Below, piece after piece: positions 9,108-18,000 of a stretch of 64,000 nucleotides of DNA. Below the pieces are notes generated by a model. The model searched no databases and was not told the origin of the DNA. It saw nothing but the letters and a program-made list of their open reading frames with translations. Source of the DNA: CAIWHR01 sp963836265 (GTDB lineage: Bacteria > Pseudomonadota > Gammaproteobacteria > Burkholderiales > Casimicrobiaceae); contig CAWIIO010000005.1 of NCBI GenBank assembly GCA_963836265.1, forward strand, positions 186,001-250,000, written 5' to 3'. A program made the position numbers and the translations under genes. Each line of letters starts with the position of its first letter. Positions within the stretch are counted from its first letter, which is position 1.

Positions 9108-9126
9108 GGTCGTCTCGATCGCCAGG

Positions 9127-10455
9127 TCAAAGCATCGCGCGCCGCAGGTCCGCGAGCAGGCCGCAGAAATGGGCGGTGAAGCGCGCTGCCGAGGCGCCGT
9201 CGATCACACGATGGTCGTAGGAGAGCGACAGCGGCAGCATCAAGCGCGGCGCAAATTCCTTGCCGTTCCAAACGGGCTTCGTCTGCGACTTCGACACGCC
9301 AAGAATCGCGACCTCCGGCGCGTTGATGATCGGCGTGAACGCGGTGCCGCCGATCCCACCGAGCGAGCTGATCGAAAAGCATCCGCCCTGCATGTCGGCC
9401 GGGCCGAGCTTGCCCTCGCGTGCTTTCGCCGAGAGCTCGCCCATTTCCTTCGCGACCTGCAGGACGCCCTTCTGGTCGGCGTTCTTGAGGACGGGGACCA
9501 CCAGGCCGTTGGGGGTATCGGCGGCGAAACCGATGTTGAAATACTGCTTCAGCACCAGGTCGTCGCCGTCGATCGAGGCATTGAAGTCCGGAAATTTCTT
9601 CAACGCCGCGACGCTCGCCTTGATCAGGAACGCGAGCATCGTCACCTTGATCCCCGCCTTTTCGTTTTCCTTGTTGAGGGCGACGCGGAACGCCTCCAGC
9701 TCGGTGACGTCGGCCTCGTCGAACTGCGTGACATGGGGAATCATCACCCAGTTGCGCGCGAGGTTGGCGCCGGAAATCTTCTTGATCCGCGAGAGCGGCC
9801 GCGATTCGACGGCGCCGAATTTCGCGAAATCGACCTGTGGCCAAGGCAGCAGGTTGAGGGCGCCGCCGCCGGTGATCGCGCCCGCGGCTGCTCCCGCCGC
9901 GCCGCCCATCGCCTGCTTGACGAAATTCTGCACGTCCTCCTGCAGGATCCGGCCTTTGGGCCCAGTCCCGGTGACGCGGGCGAGATCGACCGCAAGCTCG
10001 CGCGCGAATTTGCGCACCGACGGCGATGCGTGCGCGGCCTTGAACGCTTCGCCGTCGACTGGCGCCGCCGGCGGTGCCGCGGGCGAGGCTGGTGCAGGCG
10101 GCGCAACCGCGGCTTGCGGCGGCTCGGGCGCGGAGGACTTTTCGGTGGCCGCAGCCGCAGGAGCGGGCTTCGGCGCGGGAGCTGCAGTTGCAGGGGGCGG
10201 TTTCCCCGCCCCGGCGTCGGCCGCGTCGAGGGTCAGGATCGGCACCCCTTCGGCGACCTTATCGCCGACCTTCACCTTCAACTCCTTCACCGTTCCGGCG
10301 GCCGGCGAAGGCACGTCCATCGTCGCTTTGTCGGATTCGAGGGTGATCAGCGAGTCCTCTGCTTTGACCGTATCGCCCGGTTTGACGAAGACCTCGATGA
10401 TCGGCACATCCTTGAAGTCGCCGATATCCGGTACCTTGACTTCGATGGCGCTCAT
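9127..10455 (-). CDS. aceF: Pyruvate dehydrogenase E2, dihydrolipoyllysine acetyltransferase
   Basis: Core of the pyruvate dehydrogenase complex; transfers acetyl from lipoyl-lysine to CoA. Domain order in the 442 residues: one lipoyl domain (about 1-78, lysine 43 in ESDKATMDVPSP), an Ala/Pro-rich linker, a peripheral-subunit-binding domain (ASPSVRKFARELAVDLARV through GRILQEDVQNFV), a second linker, and the catalytic domain ending with SYDHRVIDGASAARF, which holds the active-site His and Asp. E. coli AceF has three lipoyl domains; this one has a single one, while the neighbouring E3 carries another. The gene lies 9 bases after aceE and 19 before lpdA. Confidence 0.97.
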   Translation of the reverse strand: MSAIEVKVPDIGDFKDVPIIEVFVKPGDTVKAEDSLITLESDKATMDVPSPAAGTVKELKVKVGDKVAEGVPILTLDAADAGAGKPPPATAAPAPKPAPAAAATEKSSAPEPPQAAVAPPAPASPAAPPAAPVDGEAFKAAHASPSVRKFARELAVDLARVTGTGPKGRILQEDVQNFVKQAMGGAAGAAAGAITGGGALNLLPWPQVDFAKFGAVESRPLSRIKKISGANLARNWVMIPHVTQFDEADVTELEAFRVALNKENEKAGIKVTMLAFLIKASVAALKKFPDFNASIDGDDLVLKQYFNIGFAADTPNGLVVPVLKNADQKGVLQVAKEMGELSAKAREGKLGPADMQGGCFSISSLGGIGGTAFTPIINAPEVAILGVSKSQTKPVWNGKEFAPRLMLPLSLSYDHRVIDGASAARFTAHFCGLLADLRRAML

Positions 10456-10464
10456 TGCCGCTCC

Positions 10465-13119
10465 TTACACGGTCCACGGCGCCGGCTTCGCCGGATCGAT
10501 GCCGTATTTCTTCATCGCCTCGGCCGCCTTCGTTGCAGGCAGCGTGCCATCGTCGGCGAGCGCTTTCAGCGCCGCGACGGTGACGTAGTGACGATCGACT
10601 TCGAAGTAACGGCGGAGCTTTTCACGGGTGTCGGAGCGGCCGAAGCCGTCGGTGCCGAGAACGACGTAGCGACGGCCGACGCAGGCCCGGATCTGGTCGG
10701 CGTAGGCGCGCACGTAGTCGGTCGCGGCGAGCACGGGCCCCGCCGTATCCTTGAGGCAGCGTTCAGCGTGCGACAGCTTCGGTTTCGCTGTCGGGTTCAG
10801 CATGTTCTCGCGCGTGGTGCGCATGCACTCGCGGGCAAGCTCGGTGAAGCTCGGGCAGCCCCAGATATCGGCATCCACGCCCCAATCCTCCTTCAGAAGG
10901 TCGGCGGCGGCGATGACCTCGCGAAAGATCGTGCCGGAGCCCAGCAGCTGCACGTGCGGCGCCCTGCCCTTCTTCTCGCCGCCGCGGAACAGATACATCC
11001 CCTTGATGATGTCGGGCGCCGCGCCTTCGGGCATGGCCGGATGGGGATAGTTCTCGTTCATCACCGTGAGGTAGTAGTAGACGTCCTCCTGCTCCGCGTA
11101 CATGCGCCTCAGCCCATCCTGGACGATCACCGCGACTTCGTAGCCGAACGTGGGATCGTAGGAGACGCAGTTGGGAACCGTCGCCGCAATCATGTGCGAG
11201 TGCCCGTCCTCGTGCTGCAGGCCTTCGCCGTTCAGGGTCGTGCGGCCCGCGGTGCCCCCCAGCAGAAACCCGCGCGAGCGCATGTCGCCGGCCGCCCAGG
11301 CGAGATCGCCGACCCGCTGGAAGCCGAACATCGAGTAGAAGATGTAGAAGGGGATCATCGGCACGCCGTGCGTCGAATACGACGTGGCGGCGGCGATCCA
11401 GTCGCACATCGCGCCAGGTTCGTTGATGCCTTCCTGCAGGATCTGGCCGTTCTTCGATTCCTTGTAGAACATCAGCTGATCGGAATCCTGGGGCGTGTAA
11501 AGCTGGCCCTGCTGGTTCCAGATGCCGAGCTGGCGGAACATGCCTTCCATCCCGAACGTCCGCGACTCGTCCGGAACGATGGGCACGATGTGCTTGCCGA
11601 GGTTCTTGTCGCGCACCAGGAGCTGCAGGATCTGGACGAACGCCATCGTCGTGGAGATCTCGCGGTCCTCGGTGCTCTTGAGGAAGCGTTCGAACGTCGC
11701 GAGCTCGGGCACGGCGAGCGCCATCGCCTTCGGCCGCCGCGCCGGCAGGTAGCCGCCCAGCTCCATTCGTCGCGCCCGCATGTATTCCAGCTCCGGCGAT
11801 CCGTCGGGAAACGTCACGTACGGCACCTCGTCCAGCTTGTCGTCGGACACGGGGATGTGGAAGCGGTCGCGGAACGCGCGGATCGACACGCCCGACATCT
11901 TCTTCTGCTGGTGGGTGATGTTCTGCGCCTCGCCCGACTCGCCCATCCCGTAGCCCTTGATCGTTTTGGCGAGGATCACCGTCGGCTGGCCCCGGTGGTT
12001 GACCGCGGCGTAGTAGGCGTTGTAGACCTTGAACGGATCGTGGCCGCCGCGATTCAGCTTCCAGAGGTCGTCGTCCGAATAATCGGCGACCAACTCCTTG
12101 AGCTCCGGCGTGTTGAAGAAATGCTCGCGCACGTAGGCGCCGTCCTTCGACTTGATCGTCTGGTACTCGCCGTCGACCACCTCCATCATTCGCCGCGACA
12201 GGATTCCTTCCTTGTCGCGCGCAAAGAGCGGGTCCCAGTGGCGACCCCAGACTACCTTGATGACGTTCCAGCCGGCGCCGCGGAAATCGCTCTCGAGCTC
12301 CTGGATGATCTTGCCGTTGCCGCGCACGGGGCCATCCAACCGCTGCAGGTTGCAGTTGACGACGAACACGAGGTTGTCCAGGTTCTCGCGCGCCGCCATG
12401 CCGATTGCGCCCATCGACTCGGGCTCGTCCATTTCGCCGTCGCCGCAGAAGCACCAGACCTTGCGGCCCTCGGTCTGCGCGAGGCCGCGATCCTGCAGAT
12501 ATTTCATGAACCGCGCCTGGTAGATCGCCATCAGCGGCCCAAGCCCCATCGACACGGTGGGGAATTGCCAGAAGTCCGGCATCAGCCATGGGTGCGGGTA
12601 CGACGAAATCCCGCCGCCGTCCACCTCCTGCCGGAAGTTGTCCATCTCTGCGGGTGTGAAGCGGCCGAGCATGAACGCGCGTGCATAGACCCCCGGCGCC
12701 GAGTGGCCCTGCACGAATACCAGATCGCCGCCGTGGGTGCCCGACGGCGCGTGCCAGAAATGATTGAAGCCGATGTCGTAGAGCATCGCGGCGGACGCGA
12801 AGCTCGCGATATGCCCGCCGACGTTCGTGTCCTTGTTCGCGCGGACGACCATCGCCATCGCGTTCCAGCGCACGTAATGACGAATCTTCTGCTCGAGGTT
12901 GAAGTCTCCCGGGAGCCGGACCTGCTTCTCGACCGGAATCGTGTTGATGTACGCGGTGTTCGCAGAAAACGGCAGGTAGGCGCCCGAGCGCCGCGCCCTG
13001 TCGATCAGCGCCTCGATCAGAAAATGCGCGCGATCGGGACCTTCGGTCGCCAGAACGCCATCGAGCGCTTCCAGCCATTCCCGCGTTTCCTGCGAATCGT
13101 GATCGGGGATCATGTCCAT
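10465..13119 (-). CDS. aceE: Pyruvate dehydrogenase E1 component (homodimeric type)
   Basis: Thiamine-diphosphate enzyme that decarboxylates pyruvate and acetylates the lipoyl group of E2. The 884 residues match the family's usual 880-900. Recognisable blocks are NTIPVEKQVRLPGD, GGHIASFASAAMLYDIGFNH, the ThDP/Mg motif GDGEMDEPES continuing to NLDNLVFVVNCNLQRLDGPV, and TAGRTTLNGEGLQHEDGHSH in the second half. The frame is open upstream to 13212, but the ATG at 13119 (MDMIPDHDSQETREWLEAL) matches known starts. It heads the minus-strand PDH operon; a promoter candidate lies 130-160 bases upstream. No pdhR-like regulator is adjacent. Confidence 0.97.
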   Translation of the reverse strand: MDMIPDHDSQETREWLEALDGVLATEGPDRAHFLIEALIDRARRSGAYLPFSANTAYINTIPVEKQVRLPGDFNLEQKIRHYVRWNAMAMVVRANKDTNVGGHIASFASAAMLYDIGFNHFWHAPSGTHGGDLVFVQGHSAPGVYARAFMLGRFTPAEMDNFRQEVDGGGISSYPHPWLMPDFWQFPTVSMGLGPLMAIYQARFMKYLQDRGLAQTEGRKVWCFCGDGEMDEPESMGAIGMAARENLDNLVFVVNCNLQRLDGPVRGNGKIIQELESDFRGAGWNVIKVVWGRHWDPLFARDKEGILSRRMMEVVDGEYQTIKSKDGAYVREHFFNTPELKELVADYSDDDLWKLNRGGHDPFKVYNAYYAAVNHRGQPTVILAKTIKGYGMGESGEAQNITHQQKKMSGVSIRAFRDRFHIPVSDDKLDEVPYVTFPDGSPELEYMRARRMELGGYLPARRPKAMALAVPELATFERFLKSTEDREISTTMAFVQILQLLVRDKNLGKHIVPIVPDESRTFGMEGMFRQLGIWNQQGQLYTPQDSDQLMFYKESKNGQILQEGINEPGAMCDWIAAATSYSTHGVPMIPFYIFYSMFGFQRVGDLAWAAGDMRSRGFLLGGTAGRTTLNGEGLQHEDGHSHMIAATVPNCVSYDPTFGYEVAVIVQDGLRRMYAEQEDVYYYLTVMNENYPHPAMPEGAAPDIIKGMYLFRGGEKKGRAPHVQLLGSGTIFREVIAAADLLKEDWGVDADIWGCPSFTELARECMRTTRENMLNPTAKPKLSHAERCLKDTAGPVLAATDYVRAYADQIRACVGRRYVVLGTDGFGRSDTREKLRRYFEVDRHYVTVAALKALADDGTLPATKAAEAMKKYGIDPAKPAPWTV

Positions 13120-13248
13120 GCGTACCTCCACTTGCTCTCGGCCTGTTCGCGTGCGGTTGTTGGCGGATTGTATGCGCCGGGCGATCGGTCTCGCATCGCT
13201 GCACTGCCGCATTCCGCGGGGTCGAGCGCGACTGACGACGCACTTTTT

Positions 13249-13278
13249 ATTCTACCGTCTAACGGAAATAGTTTCCAA
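13249..13278 (-). promoter_or_regulatory. Sigma-70-type promoter candidate for aceE-aceF-lpdA
   Basis: On the minus strand TTGGAA (13273-13278), an 18-base spacer and TAGAAT (13249-13254). It would start transcription near 13242, leaving a leader of about 120 bases before aceE. A second -10-like TACAAT lies closer, at 13167-13172, but has no good -35 partner. Confidence 0.5.
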
Positions 13279-13345
13279 AATGACCCGCGGAACCGAGACC
13301 CGCCGGACCCCTCGACAGAGTCGCCTCCCGTCGGCGTGCAAGCGC

Positions 13346-14551
13346 TTACCTATGGCCCCGTGTCAGCAGCCAAAGTCCGCAGAGCGCCGACAAAGTGCCG
13401 AAAACCCCGAATCCGATCCGATAACTTTGCGTCAGCGCGGTAAGCAGGGCGAAGACCGGCGGACCGACAACGACTCCTGCGAACGTGACGAAATTGGCGG
13501 CGCCGGTCACCGTTGCGGCCTCGCCTGCCGGCGCGTTTCTCGCGAGTTCCGAGAGTTGGACGCCGTTCCAGCCGATGGCGGTCGCACCGAAGAGCCCGCA
13601 GACGACGAGGGTCGCCGCGACCGGCCAGGTCGCGCCGAACGCGGCGGTCAAATGCCCACAGACCCCCGCCGCAATGCCGATCAAGCCGAGCAGCGTTCGG
13701 GGCCGCACGTAACGATCGGCAACCGCGCCCCAGCCGATGCGGCCGACGATGCCGCCGACGTTCGCGACGGTGAGCGCGAAACCGGCAGCGACGAGCGAGC
13801 GTCCGAGCGTCTCGGTCAGGTAGATCACGAGAAAGCTGACCAGGCACACCTGGGTTGCCGCATAGACGAATCCGGTCCACGCGAGCCGCGTGAGAGACCG
13901 CGTACCCAGGACGAGCCGGAGCGGCGCGACGACGGCGTCGAGCGACATCGGACGCGACGGCTCCCGTGCGCCGTCGAAGCTCGCGCGGGTGGGTTGCGCT
14001 GCGACCGCGACGGCGAGGCCGAGCGCGGCCACGGCGAGAAAGGTCGGTCGCCAACCGAGCTGCAGGGCGACGCCGGGGAGCAGCGCGCCGGCAAGCGCCG
14101 TACCCGCCGGCACCCCGGTCTGCTTGATCGAAAAGGTGAGCGCCATCCGGGCCGGCGAAGCCGTGCGGACCAGCACGTGCGACGACGCCGGCGTGATGGG
14201 TCCGTAGCCCAGCCCGATGATCAGCGGCGCGAGGGCGAGTAGCGCGCTCGAGGGCGATGGGCGAATCGCCCCGACGGCCACCAGCGCAACGCCGGCCGCG
14301 CAAAGCAGCACGCAAAGCTGAGAAACGCGGATCGCGCCGAAGCGCTCGATGAACGCGCCGCTTCCCAGACTCCCGACCATCGATCCGACGTAGACAATTC
14401 CGACGAAGACGCCGACGAGCGTTCCGGGTAGCGCGAGTTCGGCAGCGATCATCGGCGCCAGCACCGACGTGGCGGTGGCAGCGAGCGACGTGTAAACCTG
14501 GATCGCGAGCGTGACGGCGAGCGCAAGGGCCGCGGTCCGGGCAGGCCTCAT
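13346..14551 (-). CDS. MFS transporter
   Basis: Major facilitator permease of 401 residues with about twelve hydrophobic helices and no other domain. The N terminus ALALAVTLAIQVYTSLAATA and the loop after helix 2 (GSGAFIERFGAIRVSQL) are typical of the superfamily; the matching loop in the second half reads GAVADRYVRPRTLLGLIG. Helix 5 has SIKQTGVPAGTALAGALLPG. This Lys-Gln-Thr-Gly-Val-Pro segment is common in the CynX/NimT-like and related MFS subfamilies, but the substrate cannot be assigned. It follows the 5-formyl-THF cyclo-ligase gene by 12 bases on the same strand and is probably cotranscribed with it. It ends 226 bases before aceE. Confidence 0.85.
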   Translation of the reverse strand: MRPARTAALALAVTLAIQVYTSLAATATSVLAPMIAAELALPGTLVGVFVGIVYVGSMVGSLGSGAFIERFGAIRVSQLCVLLCAAGVALVAVGAIRPSPSSALLALAPLIIGLGYGPITPASSHVLVRTASPARMALTFSIKQTGVPAGTALAGALLPGVALQLGWRPTFLAVAALGLAVAVAAQPTRASFDGAREPSRPMSLDAVVAPLRLVLGTRSLTRLAWTGFVYAATQVCLVSFLVIYLTETLGRSLVAAGFALTVANVGGIVGRIGWGAVADRYVRPRTLLGLIGIAAGVCGHLTAAFGATWPVAATLVVCGLFGATAIGWNGVQLSELARNAPAGEAATVTGAANFVTFAGVVVGPPVFALLTALTQSYRIGFGVFGTLSALCGLWLLTRGHR

Positions 14552-14563
14552 CGCGGCGAATTC

Positions 14564-15190
14564 TCAGCGCGCGACCTGGATCGTCCGCGATTCGGTCACG
14601 ATCGTATCGATGCCGAGATCGTGCGGCGCGGCGGGGACGTGCTCGACGACCTGCAGGTCGAAGGCGCCGACGGCGCGCGGCGCCGCGCGCGGCAACAACG
14701 GCAGCAGCCGATCGTAATAGCCGCCGCCGTAGCCGAGACGCCTTCCCTCGATGTCGAACGCCACGCCGGGGACCAGCACCCAATCGATCGTCGTCGGTGC
14801 TACCGGGGGGCACGTCGGCAATGGCTCCGGAATGCCGAGATGTCCCGGCTGCACATCGCGCGCGGGATCGGCCAGCCGATGGAGTTCGAGCATTCGTGTC
14901 GCCGAGTTGACGCGTGGCAGCGCCACCCGCTTTCCCGCCGCGAGCGCAGCCTGGATCAGCGCGTCCGTATCCCACTCGCTCCGGAAAGCGAGCGTCAACA
15001 GGACGTCGCGCGAGCGGACAAAAGACGGCAGGGAACCGATGCCCGCGACGATCGCGGACGTTGCGGCCGCGCGGGCATCGGCGGGCAGCGCGTCCCTCAT
15101 GGTGAGCACCCGGCGCCGGAGCGTGAGCTTGGCCTCCCGCAGCGCAGCGCCCTGCGGCGTCGCGTCGACGGGATCACGGGACGACGGCAT
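14564..15190 (-). CDS. ygfA: 5-formyltetrahydrofolate cyclo-ligase
   Basis: ATP-dependent conversion of 5-formyl-THF to 5,10-methenyl-THF, a folate salvage step. The 208-residue protein shows the family's N-terminal LREAKLTLRRRVLTMRDAL (substrate and ATP lysine/arginine region), a central VALPRVNSATRMLELHR, and the signature VLVPGVAFDIEGRRLGYGGG followed by YYDRLL. In E. coli ygfA lies near ygfB-pepP-ubiH. Here it is divergent from pepP-ubiH, so the neighbourhood is conserved, but I cannot recognise the 6S RNA gene that often adjoins ygfA. Confidence 0.94.
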   Translation of the reverse strand: MPSSRDPVDATPQGAALREAKLTLRRRVLTMRDALPADARAAATSAIVAGIGSLPSFVRSRDVLLTLAFRSEWDTDALIQAALAAGKRVALPRVNSATRMLELHRLADPARDVQPGHLGIPEPLPTCPPVAPTTIDWVLVPGVAFDIEGRRLGYGGGYYDRLLPLLPRAAPRAVGAFDLQVVEHVPAAPHDLGIDTIVTESRTIQVAR

Positions 15191-15335
15191 AGTCCGATGT
15201 TAGCGCAAGCGGCGCAGCGGGCGCGTGATCGAGCGAGATTCGTCGCGCCCGGTTGTCGAGCGCGGGTCGATCGCGCAACGACGCGTCCCGCGGGCGCCGC
15301 CGCGCCCCTGCCACCGGAGGGCGCGGAGCCATGCC

Positions 15336-15341
15336 TATAAT
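15336..15341 (+). promoter_or_regulatory. -10 box candidate for pepP-ubiH
   Basis: A perfect TATAAT 25 bases upstream of the pepP ATG at 15367. The region where a -35 box should lie (about 15313-15318, ACCGGA) is a poor match, so the promoter call rests on the -10 alone. It also argues against using the in-frame ATG at 15331 as the pepP start, because that codon would lie upstream of the transcript. Confidence 0.4.
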
Positions 15342-15366
15342 CACGCCTTCGCTTCCAGAACTCCCG

Positions 15367-16695
15367 ATGAAAAACGTCCACCGGATTCACCGCGACCGCC
15401 GCTCGGCGTTGATGCGGCAAATGCGCGCGCAATCGGGCGGCGGTCTTGCCCTCGTCCCGACGGCGCCCGAAGTCGCGCGCAATCGCGACTCGCTCTATCC
15501 GTATCGCCACGACAGCTATTTCCATTACATCTCCGGCTTTCCCGAGCCGGAGGCCGTCGTGGCGCTCGTCGCGAGCGGCGACGACCCCGCCCGCGATCGC
15601 CATATCCTGTTCTGCCGCGACAGGAACGAGGAACGCGAAATCTGGGACGGTTTTCGTTACGGCCCCGACGCCGCGCGCGAGATATTCGGTTTCGACGAGG
15701 CGCATCCGATCGCGGAGCTCGACCGGACAATGCCCGAGCTCGCGGCCGACCAACCGGCGCTGTACACGCCGCTCGGGCTTTTTCCCGCGTGGGACCGGAA
15801 GGTCACGGACCTGCTGAACGAAGTGCGCGCTCGCGCGCGCACCGGCGTCAGTGCACCGGCGGAAATCGTCGACGTGCGGCAGCCGCTCGACGTCCTGCGC
15901 CTCGTCAAGGACGAGCACGAGCTGAAGCTGATGCGCCGGGCCGCCGAGGTCACGGCAGCCGCGCACCGCCGGGCGATGGAGCGCACCCGAGCGGGCTGGT
16001 TCGAATACCAGACCGAGGCCGAGCTCCTGCACGAGTTCCTCCATGCCGGCGCTCAGGCGGTCGCTTATCCGTCGATCGTCGCCGGCGGCCCCAACGCCTG
16101 CGTGCTTCACTATCGCGACAACAACCGGCAGCTGCAGGAGGGCGAGCTGCTGCTGATCGACGCCGGCTGCGAATACGCAAGCTACGCGTCGGACGTCACG
16201 CGGACGTTCCCCGTCAGCGGCACTTTCTCGGGCCCGCAAAAGGATGTCTACGAGCTCGTCCTCGCCGCGCAGCGGGCGTGCATCGACGCGGTGAAGCCGG
16301 GCGCGGACTTCCACGACTACCACAAGGTCGCCGAGCGCGTGCTGGCGCAGGGCTACGTCGACCTCGGCCTTTGCAAGGGCACGCTCGACGAAGTGCTGGA
16401 GAGCGGCAGCTACAAGCAGTTCTACATGCATCGCGCCGGTCACTGGCTGGGACTCGACGTTCACGACGCCGGCCTCTATCAGGTCAAGGGCGCTTCGCAG
16501 AAGCTCGTTCCCGGGATGGTGCTCACCGTCGAGCCGGGCACCTACATCCGCCCCGCGGACAATGTCCCGGATCCGTTCTGGGACATCGGCGTGCGCATCG
16601 AGGACGACGTGCTGGTGACGGCGACGGGAACCGAAATCCTGACCGCGGCGGCGCCGAAATCGGTGGCCGACGTCGAAGCGGCGTGCAGGAGGTAA
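15367..16695 (+). CDS. pepP: Xaa-Pro aminopeptidase
   Basis: Cytoplasmic dimetal aminopeptidase that removes an N-terminal residue preceding proline. The 442 residues split into an N-terminal domain with DSYFHYISGFPEPEAVVALV and a C-terminal pita-bread domain. All five metal ligands can be read: Asp in LLIDAGCEYASYASD (first and last Asp), His in HRAGHWLGLDVHD, Glu in MVLTVEPGTYI and Glu in GVRIEDDVLVT. The chosen start MKNVHRIHRDRR fits other PepP proteins; an upstream in-frame ATG at 15331 overlaps the likely -10 box. It is followed after 147 bases by ubiH, as in E. coli, where pepP and ubiH form an operon. Confidence 0.96.
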   Translation: MKNVHRIHRDRRSALMRQMRAQSGGGLALVPTAPEVARNRDSLYPYRHDSYFHYISGFPEPEAVVALVASGDDPARDRHILFCRDRNEEREIWDGFRYGPDAAREIFGFDEAHPIAELDRTMPELAADQPALYTPLGLFPAWDRKVTDLLNEVRARARTGVSAPAEIVDVRQPLDVLRLVKDEHELKLMRRAAEVTAAAHRRAMERTRAGWFEYQTEAELLHEFLHAGAQAVAYPSIVAGGPNACVLHYRDNNRQLQEGELLLIDAGCEYASYASDVTRTFPVSGTFSGPQKDVYELVLAAQRACIDAVKPGADFHDYHKVAERVLAQGYVDLGLCKGTLDEVLESGSYKQFYMHRAGHWLGLDVHDAGLYQVKGASQKLVPGMVLTVEPGTYIRPADNVPDPFWDIGVRIEDDVLVTATGTEILTAAAPKSVADVEAACRR

Positions 16696-16842
16696 TCATG
16701 AGCCGGCGCGTCCGCGGCGGCAGGTGGTGGCCGGCTCCGAACGACCACGTCTCGACGGGACGCGTCGGCGGGCGGAGCGAAGCCAGGGCCGGAAGGGTGC
16801 GTCCCCGAGCAATCGCGGGAGGCCGACACGTCGGCGCATCCG

Positions 16843-18000
16843 ATGCTCCATGATCTGGTCATCGTCGGCGCCGGCCCGGTCGGAGCGACACTCGCGCTCG
16901 GCCTCGCGGATGCCGACCTCGACGTCGTCGTCCTCGATGCGCGCGCGAAGGGCGAAACGCCGCGCAGCGACCGCTCGGTTGCACTATCGCATGGCGCGCG
17001 ATTGATCCTCGACCGGCTCGGCGCCTGGAGCGCCCTGTGCGCGACACCGGCAGGCGTGACACCCATCACCGCGATCGACGTTTCGCAGGCCGACGGCTTT
17101 GGAACGTTGACGCTCGCCGCTGCGGAATACGGATTGCCCGCGCTCGGCTATGTCGTAAGCTACCGTGCGCTGCAGGCGGCGCTCGATGCCGCGCTCGCCC
17201 GCGCCGGCATCGCGATCCGTCATGGCGTTACCGCCCGCGCGGTCGGCGGGACGCCCGCGTACGCCGCGGTCGAAACGGAAAATGCGGGCGGCGAGCCGAT
17301 TCTGGCAAGACTGGTGGCGGTTGCCGACGGCACGGGCGTCGCCGTCGGTAACGGCGCGCGACGGCGCCACGATTACGGTCAGGTCGCGCTGGTCGCGAAG
17401 GTCTGGCGGGCGATGCCGCACGGCGGTGTCGCTTACGAACGCTTCACGCCCGATGGTCCCGTCGCCCTGTTGCCCGAAAACGATCACCACGGGCTCATCT
17501 GGACGATGACGCCGAAGCACGCGGAACGGCGGATCGCCGAAGACGCCGGATCGTTCCTGAAGCAACTCGCGCGCCATCTCGGCGCGCGGACCCAGGCCTT
17601 CTCGCGCGTGACCGATCGTCGCACCTTCCCCTTGGTGCTCGAAGTTGCGCGCGATTCTACGGGCACGCGGACGGTCGCTGTCGGCAACGCCGCCCAGACG
17701 CTGCACCCGGTCGCGGGGCAGGGCCTAAACGTCGGGCTGCGTGATGCCTACGAGCTCGCGCGAGCGATTGTCGACGCGCGGCCTGAAACGATCGGTGATC
17801 GGCCGATGCTCGAGCGCTACGCGCGTCGCCGTCGGCCCGATCGTTGGGCCGGGATCGCGTTCACCCACGGGCTCGTGCGCATTTTCGGCAACGACTTGCC
17901 CTCTCTCCGCTGGCCGCGCGGGTTGGCGCTCACTCTGCTCGACGCACTCCCGCCGGCGAAGCGCGCGTTCACCCACGCGATGCTGTTCGGCATTCACTGA
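16843..18000 (+). CDS. ubiH: UbiH/UbiF-family FAD monooxygenase (ubiquinone synthesis)
   Basis: Flavin hydroxylase of the ubiquinone pathway, acting on the membrane-bound aromatic ring. The 385 residues begin with the dinucleotide-binding fold DLVIVGAGPVGATLALGLAD. YRALQAALDAALARAG is the conserved helix after the substrate loop. GNAAQTLHPVAGQGLNVGLR is the second FAD motif, diagnostic for the UbiH/COQ6 group. The middle FAD/NADPH motif usually reads ADG followed by Ser-x-Arg; here it is VADGTGVAVGN, so it is degenerate on the right-hand side. Position after pepP suggests ubiH rather than ubiF or ubiI, but which ring position is hydroxylated cannot be read. A terminator-like hairpin follows directly. 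Confidence 0.88.
   Translation: MLHDLVIVGAGPVGATLALGLADADLDVVVLDARAKGETPRSDRSVALSHGARLILDRLGAWSALCATPAGVTPITAIDVSQADGFGTLTLAAAEYGLPALGYVVSYRALQAALDAALARAGIAIRHGVTARAVGGTPAYAAVETENAGGEPILARLVAVADGTGVAVGNGARRRHDYGQVALVAKVWRAMPHGGVAYERFTPDGPVALLPENDHHGLIWTMTPKHAERRIAEDAGSFLKQLARHLGARTQAFSRVTDRRTFPLVLEVARDSTGTRTVAVGNAAQTLHPVAGQGLNVGLRDAYELARAIVDARPETIGDRPMLERYARRRRPDRWAGIAFTHGLVRIFGNDLPSLRWPRGLALTLLDALPPAKRAFTHAMLFGIH

Noticed and set aside
8725..13443. A 1572-codon open frame on the plus strand opposite lpdA, aceF and aceE
   Set aside because: It mirrors the codon periodicity of the PDH genes on the other strand at high GC; the sequence is rich in Arg/His/Asp/Val without any known domain. It is a shadow frame.
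15191..15366. Possible 6S RNA next to ygfA
   Set aside because: 6S RNA often lies beside ygfA, but this 176-base gap shows neither the long closing stem nor the central bubble I would expect.
16698..16853. A 51-codon frame between pepP and ubiH
   Set aside because: No recognisable family, Arg/Gly-rich, and it runs into the ubiH start. Chance frame likely.
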